Assembly (NCBI RefSeq): GCF_028288465.1
Contig: NZ_JAQBNR010000046.1
Location: 1 to 64,000 of the forward strand
Reading direction: 5' to 3'
Origin: Ferruginibacter sp.
Lineage (GTDB): Bacteria; Bacteroidota; Bacteroidia; Chitinophagales; Chitinophagaceae
DNA: 64,000 nt
Position 1 is the first letter of the stretch; each line of letters opens with the position of its first letter. Both the position numbers and the translations under genes were made by a program. The notes below the pieces were generated by a model. That model was given only the letters and a program-made list of their open reading frames with translations. It made no database searches and was not told the origin of the DNA. This document shows positions 27,328-36,198 of the stretch, in pieces.

Positions 27328-28491
27328 ATGATAATATTAAACGGAATTACATGGGATCAATCAAGCATTTATGGTCCACTGGCAGCAGCCTCCAAACTAT
27401 ACGAAGAACAATTCGGCATACGGGTGGAATGGGAAAAAAGACCACTTTCCAGTTTTAAAGATCACTCACTACCTGACCTTGCTACCAAGGCTGATTTACT
27501 CATAATTCAGCATCCGCAGACCGGTGTTGCCAGCGAAACCAACTGCCTGCTCAACCTGGATGAATTGCTGCCTTACGAACAACTGCAGGAACTGGAACAC
27601 CAATCTGCCGGCCCGGTTTTTTTGAGTTACTATTACCAGCAAAAGCAGTGGGCATTGCCGTTAGATGCCACAATGCAATGTGCTGCCAGCCGGCCCGATT
27701 TGCTTGACGGCCACCAGGTTCCCTCCAACTGGGATGAAGTTTTTGAATTAGCCGAAATATTAAAACAACAGCATTTAAATATTGGCATGGCGCTTTCTGC
27801 CACTGATTGTATGTATACCTTCCTATCACTTGCCGTTCACCTCGGCTCGGCCCCGCGGGAAAATAATACGCTGTTGGTAACAAAGGAAGTTGGCATGCTG
27901 GTGCTGGAAGGGATGCGTAAACTAAGAGATAATTTTCATCCAAAATGTCTGGATTGGACCCCAATTGAATTATATGACCATATGGCAACGGAAGATGATA
28001 TTCCTTACTCCCCGCTGGCATTTTGTTACAACAATTATTCAAGACATGGCTTCAGAAAAAACCGGCTGCGCTTTCACAATGCCCCGGATGTTAAAGACGT
28101 GGTGTTGGGTGGTGCAGGCATTGCTGTATCGGCCACTACAAGCGCTGCTGCAGAGGCCGCAAAATATGCAGCGTGGCTGTGCAGTGCTCCAGTTCAAAAT
28201 GATGTATATGTAAATGCCCAGGGGCAACCCGCCAATATCATCGCATGGAAAGATCCTGCAGCCAATGCGATGACAGATAATTTTTTCAGCAATACAATTG
28301 ATACATTAACCTATGCATACGTTCGCCCAAGGTATAATGGGTGGACCGCTTTTGAGCAATATCTTGGTGAGACGCTGCATACTTTTTTAAAGCATAACAG
28401 CAATGCGGCTGAGGTATTGGAGCAGATCCAGGAGGCCTATCATTTCTCTTATGCCTATAATAAAAAAAGCAATCAGCAGAATACTCCCTGA
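27328..28491 (+). CDS. Type 1 solute-binding-protein-like fold without signal peptide
   Basis: 387 residues. It resembles extracellular solute-binding proteins for sugars: an N-terminal GITWDQSSIYGPLAAASKLYEEQFGIRVEW strand-helix pair, LPDLATKADLLIIQHPQTG, a hinge-like QQKQWALPLDATMQCAASRPDLL, and a late GGAGIAVSATTSAAAEAAKYAAWL. No signal peptide or lipobox is present: the start MIILNGITWDQ runs directly into the first strand. No ABC permease or ATPase gene is nearby. Such proteins may be cytosolic sensors or catabolic accessory proteins. The preceding neighbour is a VOC protein. Confidence 0.75.
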   Translation: MIILNGITWDQSSIYGPLAAASKLYEEQFGIRVEWEKRPLSSFKDHSLPDLATKADLLIIQHPQTGVASETNCLLNLDELLPYEQLQELEHQSAGPVFLSYYYQQKQWALPLDATMQCAASRPDLLDGHQVPSNWDEVFELAEILKQQHLNIGMALSATDCMYTFLSLAVHLGSAPRENNTLLVTKEVGMLVLEGMRKLRDNFHPKCLDWTPIELYDHMATEDDIPYSPLAFCYNNYSRHGFRKNRLRFHNAPDVKDVVLGGAGIAVSATTSAAAEAAKYAAWLCSAPVQNDVYVNAQGQPANIIAWKDPAANAMTDNFFSNTIDTLTYAYVRPRYNGWTAFEQYLGETLHTFLKHNSNAAEVLEQIQEAYHFSYAYNKKSNQQNTP

Positions 28492-28605
28492 AAAATTACA
28501 GCACTAAGACAGATAACGGTTTTTTTATAGCGAGTGAACTTTTTTCACCGGCCCATTTTGGCATTTGAACATAGCTGCTTTTATTACTCAACAGTAACAT
28601 AAGAA

Positions 28606-30231
28606 TCACGCGTAATCAATTTTACGGTGTGGTGAAAAGGCAAGAATTTTTTTCTTTAACTCGGCAGGTTTATAAGGTTTTAATACATAATCATCAAAGC
28701 CAGCCTCGTTGATTAATGACTCCATATCTTCAAGTAAACTGGCGGTAAATGCAAGCACCGGCGTTTTCTGATCTGTTTCCCTTATTTTTTTGACTGTTTG
28801 ATAACCGTCCATTTGCGGCATTTCAAGATCCATCAATATAAGGTCGAACTTATGAAATTTCAACAGTTCTAAAGCATGAATTCCATTCTCGGCTTCTTTA
28901 ACCAATACACCCCACCTGCGTAAAAAACTAATCAGGATGGTGGCATTGATGGCATTATCTTCTACAACCAATATTCTTAATCCCTTGGTATCGGTAATGT
29001 GTTCAAACCCTGCTTCATGTGGTACCGGTGCTTTGGGTTCTTTGAGTTGGGCATTCTCAAAACAAACGGAAAAGTAGAAACTGGCTCCTTCACCGGGTTC
29101 ACTTTCTACTTTTAGTTCGCCACCAAACTTAGCTACCAGCTTTTCGCTGATAGTGAGCCCAAGCCCTGTGCCCCCAAACTTTCTGCCGTGGTCTTCTGTA
29201 TGTACCTGCGCAAACCCCTGAAAAATTTCGGCTTGTTTTTCCACGGGAATACCAATCCCCGTATCAGTTACTCTGAAAGACACCGTAGTGTTCAATCCAT
29301 TTATAGCTTCAATAGCTACCTTAAAAGTAACATTGCCCGCGGTGGTAAATTTTACTGCATTGGATAAAAGATTATTTAAAATCTGGCTCAATTTCAATTC
29401 ATCGCTCGCAACCGTAACGGTGCTTAACTCGGGGGGTGCTGAAAATCTGAATTCAAGATTTTTGTCATTGAACTGCACTTCAAATGCTTCAATTACATTA
29501 TTAAGACAGTGCTCTAAATTAAACACTTGTCTTTTAAGTTCCAGTTTGCCGGCATCTATTTTACTAAAATCAAGAATATCATTAATGATGCCCAGCATAT
29601 GTTCTGAGGAATATTTTAAAATATTGATATGCCTTTTAATATTCTCAGGCAAATTGGCTTCCAGCAATACAAGATTGGAAGTACCAATAATTCCGTTTAA
29701 GGGTGTTCGTAGTTCATGGCTCATGCTGCTTAGAAACCTGGCTTTTGCCCTGGCCGCTTTTTCGGCATTCTGCTTATAGCTTGCCAATTCCTGCCGTGCA
29801 TTTTTCTTAGCCGTTAAATCCCTGAAGGTAATTATCTGCCATTTCACCTCCTCTTTATAAAAAACAGTGCTGCGGACAGCAGTATAAAATTTTTCTTTAC
29901 AATAATTAATAAAACCGGCCTCGCCCTCCCAGTAATCCGGAATACCATTCATCATCAAATCCTTGTTGTCACTATCTTCTGCCAGGTAGCGCATCATGAT
30001 CTGGTTAATTTGCAACTTTTTCAGATTTACCTCTGGCGGAAGCGCAAACAATGTCACCATATGTTCGTTAAAATCAACGATATCATTGGTTTCAGTATTG
30101 ATAACCACATAAGCGTCAATGTACAATTGCAAAAAAGCATCGTGAAAAGCAAGGTCAACGCTGCCTTCTTTTTTACTGTCGCCAAACAGCCGGTTAAAAA
30201 ATCCGCTGCTTTTTTTGTCTGCTTGTATCAT
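28606..30231 (-). CDS. Hybrid histidine kinase, PAS-HisKA-HATPase-REC
   Basis: 541 residues, cytosolic. A PAS-like domain (~30-140, ending IITFRDLTAKK) leads through a coiled segment to HisKA with H172 in LSSMSHELRTPLNG. HATPase_c (~277-392) has N-box LNNLLSNAVKFTT, G1 TDTGIGIP and G2 GGTGLGL. A C-terminal receiver (~418-535) has D468 in ILMDLEMPQMDG and the conserved Lys in VLKPYK. All catalytic residues are present. It is divergent from an Hpt gene and a LytTR regulator gene 175 bp away, the other parts needed for a His-Asp-His-Asp relay. Confidence 0.93.
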   Translation of the reverse strand: MIQADKKSSGFFNRLFGDSKKEGSVDLAFHDAFLQLYIDAYVVINTETNDIVDFNEHMVTLFALPPEVNLKKLQINQIMMRYLAEDSDNKDLMMNGIPDYWEGEAGFINYCKEKFYTAVRSTVFYKEEVKWQIITFRDLTAKKNARQELASYKQNAEKAARAKARFLSSMSHELRTPLNGIIGTSNLVLLEANLPENIKRHINILKYSSEHMLGIINDILDFSKIDAGKLELKRQVFNLEHCLNNVIEAFEVQFNDKNLEFRFSAPPELSTVTVASDELKLSQILNNLLSNAVKFTTAGNVTFKVAIEAINGLNTTVSFRVTDTGIGIPVEKQAEIFQGFAQVHTEDHGRKFGGTGLGLTISEKLVAKFGGELKVESEPGEGASFYFSVCFENAQLKEPKAPVPHEAGFEHITDTKGLRILVVEDNAINATILISFLRRWGVLVKEAENGIHALELLKFHKFDLILMDLEMPQMDGYQTVKKIRETDQKTPVLAFTASLLEDMESLINEAGFDDYVLKPYKPAELKKKILAFSPHRKIDYA

Positions 30232-30406
30232 ATGAACACTTTGTAAGTTTTACCTATAACAGCTTGAAACGAAAAAAACCTTAAATTATTTGCGTTGCGA
30301 AAACTAAATTACTGGCCTCTCTAAAATGGATGTTACCATTTAAAATAATACAACAAATTTTACGTTATAAAACCAAACCCATGTAAAAACCAAACTGTAT
30401 TGTTTC

Positions 30407-30790
30407 ATGAATGACGGATCTTTTGAATTTAATGCCCAGCTGGATGGACAATTTTTAGAAAGTATTTATGATGGTGATCATGAACATGCGGAAATGGTTT
30501 TTGAGCAGTTCATACAATCTGTTAACGGTCACATGGATGAAATAGAAGCAGGCTTTAACAGTGGCGATGCCGAAGTCTTCAGGAAAGCCATTCATAAATT
30601 TAAGCCGGTGCTGAGTTTTGTGGGACTTACAAAATTGACAGAAGCTGCCGCAAACATTGAAAAAAAATGCACCGGGATGACGGATGTCAACAATTTAGCT
30701 ACATTATATACTTTACTTAAAAATGAATTGATTGAAAAAATACCGATTATACAAAACGACCTGATAAAACTTAAATCCATAACCTCTTAA
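30407..30790 (+). CDS. Histidine phosphotransfer (Hpt) protein
   Basis: 127 residues, all-helical, cytosolic. The acceptor motif is AIHKFKPVLSFVGL, with H63; the canonical HxLKGxSxxxGA becomes H-K-F-K-P-x5-G, a variant seen in Bacteroidota Hpt proteins. Helices at ~30-48 and ~75-120 complete the four-helix bundle. It would shuttle phosphate from the receiver of a hybrid kinase, such as the one starting at 30231, to a response regulator, such as the one starting 8 bp after its stop. Tight spacing to the LytTR gene indicates an operon. Confidence 0.88.
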   Translation: MNDGSFEFNAQLDGQFLESIYDGDHEHAEMVFEQFIQSVNGHMDEIEAGFNSGDAEVFRKAIHKFKPVLSFVGLTKLTEAAANIEKKCTGMTDVNNLATLYTLLKNELIEKIPIIQNDLIKLKSITS

Positions 30791-30798
30791 CCCAACTT

Positions 30799-31491
30799 AT
30801 GAAACTAACTGCACTAATTATTGATGACGAACCGATTGCACGAAATTTTCTAGAAAGATACTGTGAAAAAACGGGCACCATTGATGTTGTTGGCTCTTTT
30901 TCTGATTCTGAAAGCGCTTACAGTTACCTTCAGCAAAATGAAGTGGATATATTATTTCTAGATGTTGAAATGCCCGGAGATAGTGGCTTTCAGCTGTTGG
31001 ACAGATTAATTGTGATGCCTAAAGTAATATTAACCACCTCTAAAACAGATTATGCATACGACGCTTTTCAATATAAAGTTACTGACTATCTTAAAAAGCC
31101 CTTTACCTACATCAGGTTCCAGGAAGCAGTGGGAAAAGTGAATGAATCTTTTGAGGATAAAAAAGAAACCCCTAAACAGGAAGACATTTTTATCAAATCA
31201 AACGGGAAATTAATCCGACTGAACTATGATGATATTTTATATATTGAAAGCTTAGGCGACTACGTTAAGTATTGCACCTTTGATAAAAAATACGTTACCC
31301 ACAGCACACTAAAAGCGGTTGAAGAAAAAATGAATAAGGGCTGTTTTATGAAGGTTCACCGATCATACATTGTTAACCTGCGTAAAATAAACAATATAGA
31401 AGACTATACTTTGTACATTGGCGACTCTGTAATACCGATCAGTAAAATGCTGAAAACAGAAGTGATGGGAAGAATAAACGTTGCAAGCTAA
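30799..31491 (+). CDS. LytTR-family response regulator
   Basis: 230 residues. Receiver domain ~1-120 with acidic pocket D9 D10, phospho-acceptor D55 in ILFLDVEMPG and the conserved Lys in DYLKKPF. A LytTR DNA-binding domain (~135-225) has FIKSNGKLIRLNYDDILYIESLGDYV and MKVHRSYIVNLRKINN. LytTR proteins bind direct repeats as dimers and often control envelope or virulence genes. It is co-directional with the Hpt gene (8 bp gap) and followed by a terminator. In this layout it is the likely output of the adjacent relay. Confidence 0.92.
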   Translation: MKLTALIIDDEPIARNFLERYCEKTGTIDVVGSFSDSESAYSYLQQNEVDILFLDVEMPGDSGFQLLDRLIVMPKVILTTSKTDYAYDAFQYKVTDYLKKPFTYIRFQEAVGKVNESFEDKKETPKQEDIFIKSNGKLIRLNYDDILYIESLGDYVKYCTFDKKYVTHSTLKAVEEKMNKGCFMKVHRSYIVNLRKINNIEDYTLYIGDSVIPISKMLKTEVMGRINVAS

Positions 31492-31520
31492 CTCCTCAAT
31501 AAAACAACCAATCTAAAACG

Positions 31521-31546
31521 ATGCCTCTTTACGGGGCATTTTTTTG
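31521..31546 (+). terminator. Terminator of the Hpt/LytTR operon
   Basis: ATGCCTC (31521-31527), loop TTTAC, GGGGCAT (31533-31539), then a run of seven to eight T. It lies 30 bp after the LytTR stop codon. Confidence 0.88.
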
Positions 31547-31597
31547 TTGCTGAAAACTCAACCGGGTATTGTGTTTGAAATCGTCTTTTTTCAATCT

Positions 31598-31735
31598 TTC
31601 GCCGAAGCCTGCAAGCATTAAACGAAATGTTTTTCAGCATTTAAATTTAGTTTGCATTTTTACCTCAGCAAAGAAACAATAGCTTTTTTAAATGTCAAAT
31701 CCAGTCCGGTAGCCGAAGAAAAGCCAATTCAAACA
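31598..31735 (+). repeat. Imperfect direct repeat, copy A
   Basis: Shares with copy B (32037) the ordered blocks TTCGCCGAA (31598), ATTAAACGAAA (31617), TTGCATTTTTAC (31652) and a CCGGTA...CCAAnTTCAAA segment further on. The first three blocks keep an offset of 439-440 bp. TTAGTTTGC just inside it resembles a -7 element with one mismatch. The intervening bases have diverged. Confidence 0.55.
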
Positions 31736-31932
31736 TTCTAAAAACAACCTGTCCCAACATCCTGAAAAAACTAAGATCCTTTCCATGAAAAGACCAAATG
31801 CAATTACCTAAGAAACGCCAAATTCAATTATCAAAAAATCCAGCGTTTATCCTAAAACCAGGCATCGGAAGATGTAAAAAAAATGGATAGTTGAACCACA
31901 GGTAACAATAAAACTGCAGACTATAAAAAAAC

Positions 31933-31948
31933 GTCCCCTACCCGGGAC
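31933..31948. terminator. Bidirectional terminator-like hairpin
   Basis: GTCCC (31933-31937), loop CTACCC, GGGAC (31944-31948). An A-run precedes it and a T-run follows it, so it can work in both directions. No gene ends here, which suggests it terminates a non-coding transcript. Confidence 0.6.
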
Positions 31949-32036
31949 ATTTTTTATTTGCACGCTGGTCTTACCCGTTCCCAGCCTCCGGCTATTAGTA
32001 GACCTGTTATTTTAATAAGGCGTACAATTAACATCA

Positions 32037-32175
32037 TTCGCCGAAACATGCTTTCTATTAAACGAAAAATAAAAATCTGCTGAGTAATAAATTGCATTTT
32101 TACATCAGAAAGAAAAAAGAACAGCTACATATAAAAGCCGGTATCCTAGGAAAAACCAACTTCAAATCCTACAAC
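32037..32175 (+). repeat. Imperfect direct repeat, copy B
   Basis: Second copy of the segment at 31598: TTCGCCGAA (32037), ATTAAACGAAA (32057), TTGCATTTTTAC (32092), then a CCGGTATCC...CCAACTTCAAA segment. It has no hairpin after it before the gene at 32644. Confidence 0.55.
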
Positions 32176-32643
32176 ATTTATACCCTGTTACCAAAGATCA
32201 ATTCAATACTTTTTAAAAACCACCAACATGGTTAACAGGCGGCAAAAATGAGGGCCTTTACTTCAGGTTAGTTATGTTTCGTTGCCCGGATATTTTTTGA
32301 CCGTGGCTATTTCAACAGATTGCTTTACGAACTTATTTTCTTAACTGTTGTTTCCAACAAAATATTCTCCCGCGCTTCAAAAATAACTCGTTAAAAAATT
32401 TAACGATCTGCTAACGGCGCGGTCAATCATAATAAACATGCAATAAGCCGTTTCTAAAGTATGGCTATAACCCTTTATGACAAAGCATCCCAGCCTTTTC
32501 CTAATAATTATCTGCTGAAATATTTCTTCAAGGTGCATCGATTTGCTAACCTGCCGATGTTGGGCGTGTCAATTCATCCTCTTATATTGCGATGCCAATC
32601 ATTCAAAAATAACCAGCATACTTTTACACCACATTTATAATTT

Positions 32644-33945
32644 ATGAAAACCAGCTTACTTATTTTAGTTGCCCTTACGGCCATTATATCACCAACATTT
32701 TCGCAAGATATATTTATTAATAAAGACACGCTTATCAACAACACCTGGAAAATTCCTTCAGGAGCCATTATAAAATTTGGAAGTAAGGGACATATCAGTG
32801 GCACAGGTACCATAAGGGGTGGTATCATCGACGCCTCCTTGGAGCAATGGATCTTTGATACCACCTTAACCATCATTCCGGAAGGCACTTACGGCAAAGA
32901 TTTTAGTGCGAAATGGTTTGGCGCCGGCAGGGTAAAAGATAACAGTAATGCGCTGCAAAAAGGCATCAACACGGTTCTTGCCAACAATGAAACGTTGCGC
33001 AATTTTTATATCCCCAAAGGCACCTATAATTATGGTACGCCCCTGATAATCGCCAACACTTACAAGGGGCAATACAGCGGCAGTACCATTCATATGTATG
33101 GAGAAACCTCCTTTTGGGATTGTTGCAGTGGCACTACATTAAGGTACATGTCAACCGGGGGCTTCGCCCTTGGATTGCAATTAAATAAAGGCACGGAAAT
33201 AAATAACCTCGCCATTACGGGGCAGTTTAAATCTCCAGGCGGCACCGATACCGCCTACTACAATACACCGTTCGAAAAATACACCGATGCCAACGGCAAA
33301 TGCGGCGATTACTATTTTGGTATTGTAATTGATTACGACGGATCCAAAAATGTGGGTGGCAGCACCGGTGTAAAAATTCATGATGTATCAGTTAGCAATT
33401 TTACGATTGATTACATGGTAAGTCCAAATGGAAAAACTTTTAACGCAGATATCCTGCTTTTTGAAAATATAAAATGTGGTGATGCAAAAGTTGGCTTTGC
33501 CTCCGGCCAGGCCCAGGAAAAGGGTAATGTCATCCGGGGTATTTATTCCTGGGGAAGCATCCATACACTTATTTCTATTGGTCACTACGGCAAATCGCAG
33601 GCAGGTTATTATACCATCGATGGCGGTAATATCGCCGGCAGGTGCATCCGGCTTTTTGATATAAGCCAAAGCGGCTGGTATGCTACTTCCATTTCTAACT
33701 TATATTCTGAAAGTATTGCCTCTATTGGCAATTTATACTCCCAGATTCCTACGTCGGTAAGCAACTGTAATTTTCATTTTTTATATGCCAAAGTAATCGG
33801 CAGGCAAACCATCCTCAACTCCAACAACGACAAAATAAAATTCAGCAATTGCATATTCCGGTATTATGGTTCTAAAGAGGATATGAAATTCGCGGGTTAC
33901 GCAACCTATGATAATTGTTTTTTTAGTGGCACTGTGGTGAAATAG
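32644..33945 (+). CDS. Secreted right-handed beta-helix protein
   Basis: 433 residues. Signal peptide 1-20 (ends SPTFSQ). The mature part shows the repeating short beta-strands of pectate-lyase-like beta-helices: KFGSKGHISGTGTIRGGIIDA early, ALQKGINTVLANNETLRNFYIPKGTY (the pro-region of Pectate_lyase_3-type proteins), and coils such as STGVKIHDVSVSNFTID. No clear catalytic triad of a GH28 or lyase can be named by eye. It probably binds or cleaves polysaccharide outside the cytoplasm. It lies after the gene-free region and before a serine hydrolase gene. Confidence 0.8.
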   Translation: MKTSLLILVALTAIISPTFSQDIFINKDTLINNTWKIPSGAIIKFGSKGHISGTGTIRGGIIDASLEQWIFDTTLTIIPEGTYGKDFSAKWFGAGRVKDNSNALQKGINTVLANNETLRNFYIPKGTYNYGTPLIIANTYKGQYSGSTIHMYGETSFWDCCSGTTLRYMSTGGFALGLQLNKGTEINNLAITGQFKSPGGTDTAYYNTPFEKYTDANGKCGDYYFGIVIDYDGSKNVGGSTGVKIHDVSVSNFTIDYMVSPNGKTFNADILLFENIKCGDAKVGFASGQAQEKGNVIRGIYSWGSIHTLISIGHYGKSQAGYYTIDGGNIAGRCIRLFDISQSGWYATSISNLYSESIASIGNLYSQIPTSVSNCNFHFLYAKVIGRQTILNSNNDKIKFSNCIFRYYGSKEDMKFAGYATYDNCFFSGTVVK

Positions 33946-34013
33946 CCTATAAAAGTCTTAAATCTTGCTTTCTGCTTCACCATAATTTATCCGTATATTT
34001 TTCAGGATTTAAA

Positions 34014-34021
34014 TACATTTG
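34014..34021 (+). promoter_or_regulatory. Possible -7 element before the serine hydrolase gene
   Basis: TACATTTG matches TAnnTTTG 87 bp before the ATG at 34109. A closer box, CATTTTTGC (34049-34057), has one mismatch; either could be used. Confidence 0.35.
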
Positions 34022-34108
34022 ACAATCGATTAACCAATCTTCGATTGCCATTTTTGCGCATGCTCTGAAATACGGCAATCACAATTTTTACAGGAAATTT
34101 TTACCGTT

Positions 34109-35659
34109 ATGCAGTACAAGAAAATATTGACCGGAACAATTGCCTTGCTGCTGTTTGCACAAATGGCTGTTAACGCACAAAGCAAGCGGTCGTTTGTAAA
34201 AAGTATTCCGGAAGCAGAAGGCGTTTCATCCGAAGCGATCAGCCAGTTTTTGGATGCTGTTGGTAAAAGCAAAAATGAGTTGCATAGTATTATCATGCTG
34301 CGTCATGGTAAACTCATTGCACAAGGCTGGTGGAATCCATACGGGCCAGATTTAAAACATACTTTATACAGTTGCAGCAAAAGCTTTACCGCAACGGCAA
34401 TTGGCTTTGCGATTGGCGAAAAAAAGCTAACCGTAAATGATAAAGTGATTTCATTTTTTCCGGATCAGCTACCAGCTGTTATTAGCCCAAACCTTGCTGC
34501 CCTGACCGTAAAAGATGTGTTAAGCATGTCTGACGGACAAGATCCTGATCCAACATTTACGCACGTAAGTATGGACAGTGACTGGGTTAAATCTTTTCTA
34601 TCAGTGCCTGTAGTATACAAGCCGGGAACAACATTTTTATATAACTCCCTGGGCACTTACATGCTTTCTGCAATCGTACAAAAAGTGACCGGGCAAAAAG
34701 TAATTGACTATTTAAAACCAAGATTATTTGATCCGCTGGGCATTGAAGGGATGGATTGGGAGATTGATCCGAAAGGTATTAATACTGGTGGCTGGGGACT
34801 GCGCCTAAAAACAGAAGACATGGCAAAATTCGGCCAGTTGTTTTTACAGAAAGGAAAATGGAATGGCAAACAAATCTTACCAATGGGATGGGCGGAAGAC
34901 GCTTCTACCGCCAAGATCATCCAGCACCCTGATTACCCGCAATCAAAAAAAGATTCCAGTGATTGGGAACAGGGTTATTGTTACCAGATGTGGCGCTGCA
35001 GGCACAATGCTTTCAGGGCGGATGGAGCGTTTGGTCAGTACATAATTGTATTGCCAGAACAGGATGCAGTTATTGCCATCACAGCGGAAACGGCGGACAT
35101 GCAGGATGAAATCAACCTGGTTTGGAAATATTTGTTACCTGCCTTTTATAAAAATAAATTGCCGGAAAACAAAATGGCAGCAAGCGTATTGGAACAAAAA
35201 CTGGCTTGGCTTGCACTTGCATTGCCCGCAAAAAAAGCATTGCCCGCAACGAGAGAAAGTTTTAATAAAACATTTACCCTTGAACCCAACAGCCGCCTGT
35301 TTAAAAGCATTGCTTTTGATTTTAAAGATGACTTATGCAACGTAACACTGGCTACAGATACCATGACGTACCAGCTTGATTTTGGAAATGGAGCATGGCA
35401 AAAAGGCGAAACCACCAAACATGGGCCATCATTGGTTGGTGGTGCAAAAGCAAGCTTTGTTGGATTGCCCCCACTAAAAATTGCAGGCAGTTTTAACTTT
35501 ACAGATGACCATACCGTGGTGTTGCAGTTAAGGTATATCGAGAGTCCGCATACAGAAAAATTTACCTGCCATTTGGATGGAAATAGTTTGACGCTTGATA
35601 TTGAAAACAGCTTCGATTATGGCACTAAAAAAACGACATTAAAAGGTACGGCTCAATAA
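34109..35659 (+). CDS. Exported serine hydrolase, beta-lactamase/class C-like
   Basis: 516 residues. Signal peptide 1-24 (ends VNAQ). The beta-lactamase-like domain (~30-350) has the nucleophile motif S88-C-S-K91 (SxxK) in LYSCSKSFTATAIG and a Tyr motif in FLYNSLGTYML near 178. GWGLRLKTEDMAKFGQLFLQKGKWNGKQIL is typical of the family. A further C-terminal beta domain (~385-516) follows, found in several Bacteroidota members. Such enzymes include D,D-peptidases, esterases and true beta-lactamases; the actual activity is not evident. Resistance cannot be claimed from this sequence. Confidence 0.88.
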   Translation: MQYKKILTGTIALLLFAQMAVNAQSKRSFVKSIPEAEGVSSEAISQFLDAVGKSKNELHSIIMLRHGKLIAQGWWNPYGPDLKHTLYSCSKSFTATAIGFAIGEKKLTVNDKVISFFPDQLPAVISPNLAALTVKDVLSMSDGQDPDPTFTHVSMDSDWVKSFLSVPVVYKPGTTFLYNSLGTYMLSAIVQKVTGQKVIDYLKPRLFDPLGIEGMDWEIDPKGINTGGWGLRLKTEDMAKFGQLFLQKGKWNGKQILPMGWAEDASTAKIIQHPDYPQSKKDSSDWEQGYCYQMWRCRHNAFRADGAFGQYIIVLPEQDAVIAITAETADMQDEINLVWKYLLPAFYKNKLPENKMAASVLEQKLAWLALALPAKKALPATRESFNKTFTLEPNSRLFKSIAFDFKDDLCNVTLATDTMTYQLDFGNGAWQKGETTKHGPSLVGGAKASFVGLPPLKIAGSFNFTDDHTVVLQLRYIESPHTEKFTCHLDGNSLTLDIENSFDYGTKKTTLKGTAQ

Positions 35660-35692
35660 TTTACTTAGTGAGTATATAAATTGCATGCTGAG

Positions 35693-36118
35693 TTACCTTC
35701 GAAAATGCGTTATGTAAGTATGAAAAGTAGAAACTATATTGGCCTTGAAATGGTTTGTACTCATGAACTGCATATCATCATAATATTCTGACAACACTTT
35801 TTGATTGGTAAAATCTACCGCAGTAATTTGGAGGCTGTGCACTGTTTCTTCGTTCTTAATCTTTTTTGAAAGCTCCCAGTTACCAGTAAATTTTTCATTG
35901 GCTGCATTGGTATAATCCAGTGTTCCATTTTCAAAAAAAGTAATCCTGCCATTCACAAAAGGAAGCTGACTGGTGCTGCCTCCCAGGCCAAGGCGGTCAA
36001 CATCATCAATGCGCCAGGTTCCGATAATTCTTTTGTCGTAACTTTTTAAAAAATCCTTACTACAGCCGTTAAAAATAACAAGTATTAAAATGAGTGTAAA
36101 TGCTAAAATTTTATACAT
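35693..36118 (-). CDS. Lipocalin-like lipoprotein
   Basis: 141 residues. The leader ends IFNGC, giving a lipidated Cys19. The mature part has IIGTWRIDDVDRLG, the GTWR start common to lipocalin-like domains, then RITFFENGTLDY and KFTGNWELSKK strands. These short beta-barrel lipoproteins are frequent in Bacteroidota and uncharacterised. It is convergent with the serine hydrolase gene (33 bp gap) and downstream of the alpha/beta hydrolase gene on the same strand. Confidence 0.72.
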   Translation of the reverse strand: MYKILAFTLILILVIFNGCSKDFLKSYDKRIIGTWRIDDVDRLGLGGSTSQLPFVNGRITFFENGTLDYTNAANEKFTGNWELSKKIKNEETVHSLQITAVDFTNQKVLSEYYDDMQFMSTNHFKANIVSTFHTYITHFRR

Positions 36119-36198
36119 AGAAAGTTATTTTAAGCAAGGCAGAACTATTTTTTTCAGTCGTGTTTTGAAGTTTTGAGCAGGAGCAACTATGAAGGAAA

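Larger units (their letters stand above)
31547..32643. other. Gene-free region with promoter-like repeats
   Basis: Nearly 1.1 kb without a coding-like open frame. It holds two imperfect copies of a promoter-like segment 440 bp apart and a hairpin at 31933-31948. It ends at the start of the beta-helix gene, where TACTTTTA at 32619-32626 could be a -7 box with one mismatch. A short non-coding RNA could lie between the first repeat and the hairpin; this is inference. Confidence 0.45.

Noticed and set aside
34109-35659. Antibiotic resistance beta-lactamase
   Set aside because: The SxxK fold is shared with many esterases and peptidases; the sequence gives no evidence for drug hydrolysis.
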